Shown here piece by piece: positions 23,208-32,628 of a stretch of 64,000 nucleotides of DNA (the first letter of the stretch is position 1; each line of letters starts with the position of its first letter). The translations under genes were made by a program, and so were the position numbers. The notes beneath the pieces are model-generated. The model was not told where the DNA came from and made no database searches. It was given only the letters and a program-made list of their open reading frames with translations. The stretch is from Paratinospora sagittata (taxonomy: Eukaryota > Streptophyta > Magnoliopsida > Ranunculales > Menispermaceae): positions 44,629,534 to 44,693,533 of the forward strand of contig CM069594.1 of the NCBI GenBank assembly GCA_035771175.1, read 5' to 3'.

Positions 23208-24237
23208 TAGTACCTAGCTTCTTTTCTTAGACATACAATCTTCCAAAATTGAGAATCCAAAACAAGGATGTAGATGGATCAATTTCTCATTGGATCTTAC
23301 CATTTGAATTTCTATTAATATACTATTTTTTAACTTGATTTTAAGAGCACTCTGAATTGTACTTAAACATCTCAACAACGCCCTCAAAAGTGGGCTTAGC
23401 CAGCTCAACGACTGCAATGCTCTAGTGAAGACCAAAATTTGAGTTGTACGGTGGCCTTTTGAGGTAGACATTTCATGTGTGTTCTGCCTTAATATAAGGT
23501 CAACCCCGTCATCGGATACCTTTTTTAGTACCACAAATAAAACATTTTAACAACATTTTAAAATGATTATGAAAAACCTAATATTTAAATGATGTTTCAA
23601 GAAATATTGTAAACTTTCTAACCATTGAATGCTATTCATATGAACCATTTTACATAAGATCTAAAATGATTATCTCAAATGTAAAAAAGTAAATCAACCC
23701 AAGACTTTTCTTGACTAATATGTTCATTCTATCGGTAAGAAGATGACCACACAAGACCTGCCCTCACTCTCATTACGTGTAGTAAGGTGCATTTAGCCCT
23801 GACAGAACTACTTGAAACTAAAATAGGAAATTCGAAAGAAGGCACAGTCCCTGACTTTTACGCAAAGCGCTCAATCTATAGATTGTTCTTGAGCGCAGGT
23901 CGCCATAATGATTCAACACAAGCCTAAAACTCTATTTTTCTCTTAGCTGTGGATTTAAACTTTAGTTCATTTTTCATGACATGCTCATTTTGACTTTAAG
24001 TTCTTGATTTTCAAATTTTAGTTTTTTGTAGGGTCCTCACTTGACAAAAGGAAATGAGATCGACATCTCTAAGTGTGGATAAATAATTGTTAATGACATA
24101 AACCTAATGGAGGCCAAATCAAGACAACTATCTCTAGATCTAAGGTAGTGTGTAAAGCTATTTGTATTCTAAAAACGTTTTAAAAAAAAAATTGCAGGGA
24201 AAAGGAAATTATAAATATGAAGAAAAACTTTTCCTAA
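23208..24237. other. Spacer, no gene recognised
   Basis: The region is AT-rich and non-repetitive as far as I can see. A 106-codon minus-strand open stretch at 23,214-23,534 has no recognisable domain; an overlapping frame reads VVELAKPTFEGVVEMFK, which looks protein-like but is unassigned. Confidence 0.4.
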
Positions 24238-24499
24238 TTTTTTTTTAGAAGTTTACTTTCTTTCTTTTTTTTTTTGAGAAAAAAACTAGATTGCTATTTA
24301 GACAAAGAGAGGAGCAGCCTCTTCCAATACAACAACCATTATAATTGGAGGAGATTCCTTTAACTAAACAAACATCAAATTTACATTCAAAGCAAACTTA
24401 CTAACCTATGTGCAACACATTTGCTTCTCTAACAATGGTGTTTATTAATGCATTTGGCCAACTTTCTAAATATCTCCTACAATCTTCAATAATCTCTCC

Positions 24500-25150
24500 A
24501 AACTCTTAAATGATGTGGGAGTTTCTCTTAACAGCTGAGATCACTTTACTTGAGTCTAATTCCACCCTATCAATTGGAATACCCAATGCAAGTGTAATAG
24601 AGAGACTTGTTCTCAGAGTTATTGCTTCAACTAAATCAACAGTAAATAAACTAGGATTTTCTTTGCTACTACAACTACCACTTGGCCATTGAAATATCTT
24701 ATAATAGCTATAGCTCTTATGCATTCTTCTTCAGTTTTCACATTAGCATCAACATTGAGTTTTAATTCACTTGTAAGCGGAGGAACCCATCTCAAGATTC
24801 TACTCCTTTGCACTTTTGACCTAGAAAAAATGATACTTTTAAATTTTGAGAGATATGAGACGCCCTACTTCCAAATAATTTTATATCTTCTTTTCCTGAA
24901 ATTACCACAATCTTAAATGCCCCTCCTGATTAAGAGATTTTGGAGAGCATCGTTTAAGATGAACTTCTTGCTACGACCTTAAGATCCTTTATTCAAATAG
25001 CAACTTGCTATTACATGGTAGACTAACTCCACTACAGTTCCACAAAAGCCACATCTTGCATCCTTAATTATTCTTCTTTTGTACATATTTCCTTTTGTGG
25101 GAAGAATATCTCTTAGGAGCATCCTATTGGCCCAGATTATAGTACAAAAC
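24500..25150 (-). pseudogene. LINE ORF2 C-terminus: zinc-binding RT tail and RNase H
   Basis: The minus strand reads WANRMLLRDILPTKGNMYKR then CGFCGTVVELVYHVIASC. This corresponds to the zf-RVT domain (usually LPTK.NL..R, C..C....E...H....C). The RNase H-like domain follows with VPPLTSELKLNVDANV, LVEAITLRTSLSIT and VELDSSKVISAV. Frameshifts and stops separate the blocks. It is the 3' end of the split LINE. Confidence 0.78.
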
Positions 25151-26739
25151 CGGGGGGGAGCGGGAGCGGGGGCGGGGGGGGGGGGGGGGGGGGGGCGTGA
25201 ATTGGACTTTGCTGATTTTTGAAAAACCCTTAAACAATACTTTTGGCAAAAATAAACAAAAATTAAACTGCAAAGAAAGTAAATGATAGACACGACGATT
25301 TAAAGTGGATCGGCTTCTTCAAAGCCTACCTCCACTACTTGACTTTCCCAGTTAAGATTTTCCAAACATTTACTAACCTTGATCCAACTTACGGGTGATG
25401 ATCAAATCGTTACAAACACCATTTTTCGATTAGAAAAACTTCTCGATTGGCTAACCAGCCAATCCAACATACATCAAAAGATTACAATGATAAGGAGAGT
25501 GTTTTTTACCAAACAACTCTCAAAGAATGTACAAATTAAAATGAATACCTTCCAAGTGTAGATCAGAAACGTGTGTAAAAATTGAAGCACAAACTAATTT
25601 GAAGGAAAAACTTCTTTGGATTTTACTTTGAGAGTGATGAAGTTGAAGCACGGAATCAAAAACCCCTTTTGATCACTTGAAATCTCTTGAGAAATGTCTT
25701 CTTGAAAATGAAGAATGATGGCACATGAGATTTCTTCAAAGTGATTAAAAACTTGAAATGCAACTTGAAAGCTTGATGAAAAAACTTGCAAACTTGAAGA
25801 GTTTTCTTCTCAAAAATGATGTTCAAAAACCCTTTGGAAACTTGTTTTCTTTTCTTATATTTGGTGAAACAAAGTGTAAAGCACAAGTTTCAAATTTTTG
25901 CAAAAAGGTTACTCACAACGAGTTAAGGCACATATTTATAGAAAATATGATTCGAAAATGTAGGAACCTCGCTTTTGTTTGAGGAACCACCCTTCTGTTT
26001 AAAAATTGGCAAAAGATTACATTCTGCCAATCTTTATGGAAATGCATTTATGCACAAAAATCTAGATTCTGCCAAAATTATAAGAAACATGTTTCTATAG
26101 GGGAAACACATTTCTGCTCTTTGAGTTGCAAAGACTTGCTCTCTAGATTCACAGGTGGAAACACGTTCTTGTATAGGAAAAACATTTTTACCAAAATAAG
26201 TTAAAATTCACTTAAGGCCAGAGAAAACACATTTCTCCAAAGGGAAACATGTTTTTGCCTGTTCAGAAAGCAGAAACTTAACCTTTTCTTGAAAAATTCA
26301 AGTTCAAAACATGTTCTTATAATATATCAACATTAAACACATTTGAATGAACTTAAAAATAATATAATTGAAATTCTTTTGATGGTTAAATCATAAATTG
26401 AAAACATTTTGATCAACATGTGGAAATTTGACTTGCATGCAAAACGGTTGACTTTTCAAAACAGAGATCATTTGAAAAACATTTTAAAACATGTTCAATA
26501 CTTTGGCTGAGACAAATGGAAAGCATTCTACAACCCTATATGGATCTAAGCAATTACAAAAGATTTTACAGTATGTTCTTCATGCTTTGATCTACTTCGA
26601 GCTTTGACTTTGACTTTTATGTTGACTTTATAATTTGATCATTTTAGCACTGAAACAACTTAGTCAAAGTGATTAGTAATCAATAGAGTGTTGTTTGCAA
26701 TCATCAAAACATGTAATGGTGAAGGTCATTATGCCAACA
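25151..26739 (-). mobile_element. Copia-type LTR, minus strand, with long poly-G tract
   Basis: On the minus strand the LTR starts at 26,739 (TGTTGGCATAATGACC) and ends in the conserved AAGTCCAATTCACGCCCCCC region at about 25,190. The normal terminal bases after the C-tract are replaced by an expanded G/C run (25,152-25,195). Inner sequence (GCCTACCTCCACTACTTGAC, AACTTACGGGTGA) matches the other copia LTRs here. Repeated (A)AACACATTTCT and AAACATGTTT motifs lie at 25,970-26,300. It is inserted in the LINE. Confidence 0.75.
25152..25195 (+). repeat. Poly-G tract
   Basis: The tract contains several G runs ending in 22 consecutive G at 25,174-25,195. It sits where related LTRs have only 6-7 G. 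It could form G-quadruplex structures, and its length is also open to assembly error. Confidence 0.85.
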
Positions 26740-26744
26740 CTTCC

Positions 26745-26858
26745 AGCTGAAAACTTTTACTTTTTGGGGGATGTTTGCATGCCATAGTTTTTTCCAAATT
26801 TTACGGCTACTGTCCTTATCTAAGGAACTAGCCTTGTTTGCATTATCTAGCTAGATCC
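26745..26858 (-). pseudogene. LINE ORF2 fragment between two LTR insertions
   Basis: The minus strand reads KIWKKLWHANIPQKVKVFSWK, matching the conserved IWK.IW....PPK...F.W motif upstream of the zinc-binding region in plant LINE ORF2. It joins collinearly with 25,150 and 28,630. Confidence 0.75.
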
Positions 26859-26860
26859 AA

Positions 26861-28624
26861 TGTAATACCCCAGAGATTAGATATGAAAGACACAATAGAC
26901 ACAAAAACACCAAAAAGAACACCCACAAAGAGAATAATAAGAACGTTCTCATTCACAACATTCGACCTTTACCTCTCTCTTTAAGAAAATGTCGATTTCC
27001 AGCTTACAGACCTTCGCGTACACTCTAAAGGTGGGGATGAAGGCATAAATTTGCATGCCTCATGGCTTTTTATAAAGTTATCATACACTTGATCATAATA
27101 TTTGATATTCACATGGTCGACTTCATACCCGAGTAACCTATGAAGACTCTCGGAGATTTTTTATATTATATTTTAACACTTGGAGATCTCACATTGACCT
27201 CCATTTTATGCATGTGCCCTAATGCACGGAGTTCGTCTCTGATGCTATGACTACGAGTAATGGAAATGATCTAGCCTACGAGGCTTGTACCCAGTTGACA
27301 TTCTACATACTCCTACGAGTAAGCTTAGATATTGCACCTTAAGTTGTGCACTCAATTGTTCAACGGGAAGGTACACAGGCAGATCTGGACTCTCCTCAGC
27401 TTTTGAAACTATAAGAATGATGTTAAATCATATGTATAACCTAGTAGTGCTAGATGATAAGTTCAGGAGTTGATGATCTGGTATCGGCTGTGGAGCCTGG
27501 ACAAACCACAATGAGTAAATCGGTTGTGCATCCGAAACACAACGACAAATCTCAATTCAGCTTTTGAACTGTGGATCACAATAATGAGAAACTTGCTATG
27601 GTGCATGGGAGAACTCCATTTCGGATATGGCTGTGGAGCTAGCCAAGGCATAGCCTATCCCGACTTAGTATCTGGGACAAGATATACCATGTTGCTTAAC
27701 ACACAGCTAATTTAATATTGTTTCATGAATGATTGATGATCATGTTTATTTTATGTTAATGATATGTGATGCTATCTTTATCGAATGTCATAATTCATGG
27801 AATATCTACTTGATCTACTGAGCTTTTAAGTTGATCTTGTTGTTTTCTTTCTAGGTTTAAGACGTTTCAGGCAAGTGTAAAACCTAGCGAGCGCTATGCG
27901 CAGAACGAGGCTCGTAGAGTGCAGAAGTCGACTTGGAGCTAAGTGGTTTATGATGTGTTTTCACTGCGTACTCCTGTATGTAAAATAATGTGCCTCGTGG
28001 ACTTTGTTCCCTCTATAATAAAAAAAAAAAGATCTGAGTTGATGTCCAAGAATGTCCGCACTCCATTTCTTCTATTTGTTGTGTATTTTAGAACGACACT
28101 TGGAGATCTCACCTTGACTTCCATTTTATGCATGTGTCATAATGCAAGGAGTTTGTATCTGATGCTATGGCTACGAGTAGTGAAAATGGTCTAGCCTACA
28201 AGGCTTGTACCCAGTTGACATTCCACACACTCCTACGAGTAAGCCTAAATGTCGTACCTTAAGTTCACTCAATTTTTCAATAGGAAGGTACATAGGCTGG
28301 TCTGGACTCTCCTTGGGTATGAAGTTGACTAAGTAAATAAAAATAAAATCTAGGAACAAGTGTATGATAACTTTATAAAAAGCAATATGGCACGCAAGCA
28401 TATGCCTTCATCCCCACATTTGGAGTGTACGCGAAGGTCTGTACAGTGGAAATCAACATTTTCTTTAAGAGAGAGCGGTCAGGGTTGGATGGTGTGAATT
28501 AAAGAGGACCCCCTATTTATAAAAAAACTAATTGAGGAACGTTTATGTTATTCTCTTTGTGTGTGTTCTTTTTGGTGTTTTTGTGTCTATTGTGTCTTTC
28601 ATGTCTAATCCCTGGGGTATTATG
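26861..28624. mobile_element. LTR-derived insertion with inverted ends and TSD TCCAA
   Basis: The 1,764-bp unit starts TGTAATACCCCAGAGATTAGA and ends with the near reverse complement (TCTAATCCCTGGGGTATTATG). It is flanked by TCCAA at 26,856-26,860 and 28,625-28,629. About 310 bp at each end form inverted repeats. Inside, about 220 bp containing CACTTGGAGATCTCAC and GTACCCAGTTGACATTC occur twice in the same direction (about 27,165-27,400 and 28,098-28,315). The TGTAATACC start relates it to the other LTRs of that family. No ORF is recognised. Confidence 0.7.
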
Positions 28625-28629
28625 TCCAA

Positions 28630-28980
28630 TATCCACTTTTGATATTATATATCTCGTTCTTGTTGTAATTCTAGATGATCTTATCAGGAGGTCTTCTAAA
28701 GTGATTGGTATTTTTAAAATCTCTTGTAGATCGACATCTAGAAGAACTTCCTTAAGTTTACTCACATCTGAAGAGTGATAGGGGAAAATAAAATCAGCCC
28801 ACTTGATGGTTGAATGATATTGAATCTAAAGTTATAAGTTTGAAAGAATAAGGTCTTAGGGTCCAAGGGTCTTTTGTCAAGTTCACTAACTGTCCATCCC
28901 TAATTCTCCACCTAACACCTATTTTTAGAAGATCTCTAACCCAAACAATACTTCTCCATATATAGGGATCTCCTGGCTTT
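28630..28980 (-). pseudogene. LINE ORF2 fragment
   Basis: The minus strand reads YIWRSIVWVRDLLKIGVRWRI followed by a DGQLVNLTKDPW motif. This is the well conserved S..WRSI....LL..G.RW.IGDG..V.I..DPW block of plant LINEs. It is bounded on both sides by LTR insertions. Confidence 0.8.
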
Positions 28981-28985
28981 GCAAC

Positions 28986-30450
28986 TGTAATACCCTGTAT
29001 TTCACAAAAAAAAAATTAACTATTTGGGCAATGACAGAACGTTCAGGAGCATGACAGAACGTTCAGGCGCATGCCAGAACGTTCCGGCGCATGCCATAAC
29101 ATTCAGGCGCAATGCATGCCCGAACGTTCAGGCACATGACAGAACGTTCAGGCGCAAAAAATCTCTATATAAGGAACCCTCCTCATTTCTCGTTCCTCAC
29201 ACCAAATCACCTTCTCTTGTGATTTTCTTCTCCTTTCCACGCATTCTAAGTTTTTAATTTTTGAGACTCTCTGTCCGAGACTCTCGGTGCGGTGCAACAA
29301 AGTTCTGTTCGGAGGAAAGCCCCAGATCTGAAAGCGGTGCAACGAAGTTCTGTCCGAAGGAAAGCGTCAGATCTGAAAAAATAAGTTTTTATCTAAAGGT
29401 GGGGAACGAAACATAACTTTTATTAAAGTTTACATTCAATTATTATTATGTCTACTGTTCATTTACACTGCATTATGTCATATACTATTTATATTGCTGC
29501 ACTTATGCTTGTATATTTGGAATTCATGTATTACACTGTTATAATGCCGGATTTGTGGTCAATCTGACTCAACTAGACTTGGTCTTGTCCTCAGTAACTT
29601 TAAATAGTGAACGGGAGGCAGCGGGCTGTTCTAGGCGATTGGTATTTAAGCAGACCTTGTGTCTCACCTCTCAATTGGGGACTGATCTAGTTGGTCTTAT
29701 TGAAAGCTATCAGCTTATACAATAATACTGAATGTCCTAATCTTCCACGTCGTGATACCGACCTTGATAAGGATCACTAGACGTTGCCAAAGTCAGTCTA
29801 AATGTCAAGAAAAAGACCAGACCAGTTCATGCATTGGCATCATACATATCACCACCTAGGGACGTATATGATTTATGACTCATAGAATAGTTAGGAGCAT
29901 TGCTCGCTATTCATTACATTTCTCTGGAGAGGGACGTACATGAGAACCTGGCTACGCCCAGGGAGGGACATCAGTACGTGAATTCAGAGCATCGTTCCTG
30001 TACGTGAATTCAGGCGATGTACGTTCATCAAACCATTACGAGACGGTGTCATGCATACATACATATTGATTGATTATGATGCTCACATGTGTATTTAAGA
30101 TATTTGATATTGAAGTATGCTTTATTAATTGTTATACTCATGCACTATTTACCCACTGAGCGCGTTAAGCTCATTCCATTATTATCCAATCTTTCACAGG
30201 AAATTAGGATAAGGGTGCAGGTTATGGGGCCCACATTTTGCACCCTTTGTATGATTCATTGGGAATTTTGGGAGTATGTTCCCTTGACCATTTTATGTAC
30301 AAAAGTATTCTGAATTAAATGAAATCAGATTTGTACTGTGTGTACTGTATTTTCACTGCGCACTCTGTTGTTACCATTATTATTGTTCCAAATGCGCGTC
30401 CCGTCCGATAGTATACTGTCGGTTTAGACGCGTCCAGGCGGGGTGTGACA
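28986..30450 (+). mobile_element. Solo LTR of the TGTAATACC family, in the LINE
   Basis: The 1,465-bp LTR runs from TGTAATACCCTGTATTTC to GGCGGGGTGTGACA. It is collinear with the 3' LTR at 5,988-7,415. Flanks are GCAAC (28,981-28,985) and GCTAC (30,451-30,455), a 5-bp TSD with one mismatch. A TATA box (TATATAAG, about 29,166) follows a six-copy short repeat. Confidence 0.85.
29033..29157. repeat. Six-copy ~20-bp repeat upstream of the LTR TATA box
   Basis: The unit GACAGAACGTTCAGGCGCAT repeats six times with minor changes, each centred on the palindrome AACGTT. It ends about 10 bp before the TATA box, a position expected for LTR enhancer elements. The sister LTR at 5,988 lacks it. Confidence 0.88.
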
Positions 30451-30455
30451 GCTAC

Positions 30456-31394
30456 TGCCTCCCAAAAGGTAGCATTTGGGCAATATTTGGCTTTTATAAC
30501 TTGGGTTGTTAGAGTCTTTGGGTTTGTAAAGAGTCTCCATCCTTATTTGGCAAAAAGAATTATATTAAAAGATTCTAAAAATCTGAATGCCCCCCAGGCT
30601 TCTTAGTTTGCATAACTCTTTCAAACTTAACCAGTGCATTTTGGATCCTTTCTCTATCCAGCCCCACCAGAGTTTAGCCATTATGGCATTAATTTGGTTA
30701 CACAAAGCCTTCGGGAACCTAAAATAACACATATGATGGTTTGCCCTGTGCCACAACTTTGATTAATATTTCTTTTCCTCTAGTTGAAAAAAGTTTTTCT
30801 TTTCATTGATGAAGTGTTTGCCAAACTCTTTGCTTACATAATGAAACATTTGGCTTTTGTTTCCAAGGCTCATTAAAGGCATACACCCAAGTACTTCATA
30901 TGGATTTCACATTTGGTTATACCTAATATCTTCTTGAAAATTTTTTTGTCTTCATTGCTGACATTTGGATTGAATTGAATAGAGGACTTTTCATGATTCA
31001 CTTACTTGCTTGAAGAAAATTCATACTGGCAAAGGGTTGATTGCACTGATAAGTAATTTGAGAAGTTTGCTCTACAAAATATAAGACAATCATCAACAAA
31101 CATTAAATGGGTAATTGGGGGTAGGGCTATATCTCGCTATGGAAAAGCCCTCTAAGGTATTAATATTAACAACTTTTTGAAGGATTGTTAAAGGCTTTTT
31201 TTAGCATAGTAAGAAAAGGTTAGGTGAGACTGGGTCACCTTATATTATTTTTCTTGTGGCCTTCAAGTCGACATGAATTGAATAAGATGTTGAATGAACA
31301 CAACTCATTATTAGATGTATACCCCAACTTGCCCGTTGGTTAGAGATAGCCCTGTTCAACTTTATCATATGTTTTGCTCATATCTAGCTTTAAG
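30456..31394 (-). pseudogene. LINE reverse transcriptase fragment
   Basis: The minus strand starts near 31,394 with LKLDMSKTYDKVE (usual KLDMSKAYDRVEW). It continues through the catalytic box LMFVDDCLIF near 31,110 and KSSIQFNPNVS, then MWHRANHHMCYFRFPKALC and IMAKLWWGW with MHWLSLKELC at 30,565-30,756. These are RT palm and thumb landmarks of plant L1-like LINEs. Multiple frameshifts and stops show decay. Confidence 0.8.
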
Positions 31395-31402
31395 GTGCCT
31401 TT

Positions 31403-32054
31403 TAGAGATGACAATTCAGCCCATTTGGATCAGTTTGGTCTGGTTTGGCCTGGTCCAAATTGAGTTGAGTCTAATTTTTTTAATAGACTGAGCCGAATTA
31501 AACTTATATTTGAAATCAAGGCCTAAATATGACTTAATCAATATATGAATCGAGCCTTTGGACCGGACTTGTTACGAGCTAACGCTATGGGGTCGATTTA
31601 TGGGTTATATTGAACATAATAGAATAAACTTCTTGGTACTTTGAAATTTATATTTTTAACAAATTAAATTAAAATATAAAAAACATAAATTAAAAAAATA
31701 CCATTTACAATGTTAAAAAAAAATTCTAACAATACAATTTATGATTATAGTATTGAATACATCATAATAAATTAAATAAAAATTTACATTTTGTACAAAT
31801 TTTGAAATATATAAATAAATTTTAAATTATAAAATAAAATTTTGAATTGGGTCTATGAGCCGAGCCGACTTTTGAGCCAATGAGTCGTATTTTTGGATCG
31901 AGTCTGGATTTCGATAAGTCGGCTCAGACCCGCTTAATTAAAATATTGGATCGAGCCGAGTCGACCTATAAATTAGTTGAGCTCGAACATGAGCTGGTCT
32001 AAGTGAGTCAAATCAAGTCCGGCTCACGAGTGACCGGCCAAATTACTATCTCTA
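31403..32054. mobile_element. hAT-like MITE with 8-bp TSD
   Basis: The 652-bp AT-rich element has short imperfect inverted ends (TAGAGATGACAATTCAGCC at left, and CTAGAGATAGTAATTTGGCC read inward from right). It is flanked by GTGCCTTT (31,395-31,402) and GGGCCTTA (32,055-32,062), an 8-bp duplication with two changes as expected for hAT insertions. Internal sub-repeats of the GAGCCGA type are common in this MITE class. There is no coding capacity. Confidence 0.7.
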
Positions 32055-32144
32055 GGGCCTTAAAAAAATGTTAACTTCATTTATTATTAGCTTTGAAGTA
32101 ATTACATTTAGCACTGCTCCGGTTTTCTTTTTTTAAAAAGTATT

Positions 32145-32152
32145 CCACGTGG
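32145..32152 (+). promoter_or_regulatory. G-box CCACGTGG upstream of the hydrolase gene
   Basis: A perfect palindromic G-box lies about 250 bp before the proposed start codon at 32,399. G-boxes bind bZIP and bHLH factors and are frequent in light- or stress-regulated plant promoters. The promoter space is short because the MITE ends at 32,054. Confidence 0.45.
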
Positions 32153-32398
32153 CAGTGTTTGGTTGGTCACCAGAATCATCCTCATCATCTAAATATCTAA
32201 TTGGAGAGAGACCGAGAGAGAATGACAGGTGTCCAATACCAGTTTCCAAATCTCCAAGCTCCTCCTCTAATTCCAGAGAACGAGATTGAAGAGGGGCCCA
32301 CACATCTGCCAACGTGTCCCATTCTTCTCGTTTCTTTGTTCCAGCCATCTCTCACGCGCGTCATTGAAGAGCTTGAAGAAGAAGAAGAAGAAGAAAAT

Positions 32399-32575
32399 AT
32401 GGGGGTGACGGTGCCAGTTTCAGTGCCACTCGCGCTTTCTTCGAAAACCAGCCTTGTTGTTGTTGTTCTCGCAACTCAACAACGCCGTTGTTGACTTCCA
32501 TCATCATCATCATCAACATCGACAACATCTTCTTCTTCTTCCTTCGTTGCTCCTCTTCTCCTCTCCTCCTCTGTA

Positions 32576-32628
<53 letters not shown>

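Larger units (their letters stand above)
24238..31394 (-). mobile_element. Minus-strand LINE split by nested LTR insertions
   Basis: Read from right to left, LINE ORF2 pieces lie at 30,456-31,394 (RT), 28,630-28,980, 26,745-26,855 and 24,500-25,150 (zinc-binding and RNase H). A poly(A)-like tail follows on the minus strand (T-rich runs at about 24,238-24,280). The order is collinear with a plant L1-type ORF2. Three LTR-derived insertions (25,151-26,739; 26,861-28,624; 28,986-30,450) separate the pieces. The 5' end is truncated near 31,400, where a MITE is inserted. Confidence 0.78.

Noticed and set aside
29033..29157. CRISPR-like repeat array
   Set aside because: Units are contiguous without spacers, in a plant LTR next to a TATA box. 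It is a tandem repeat.
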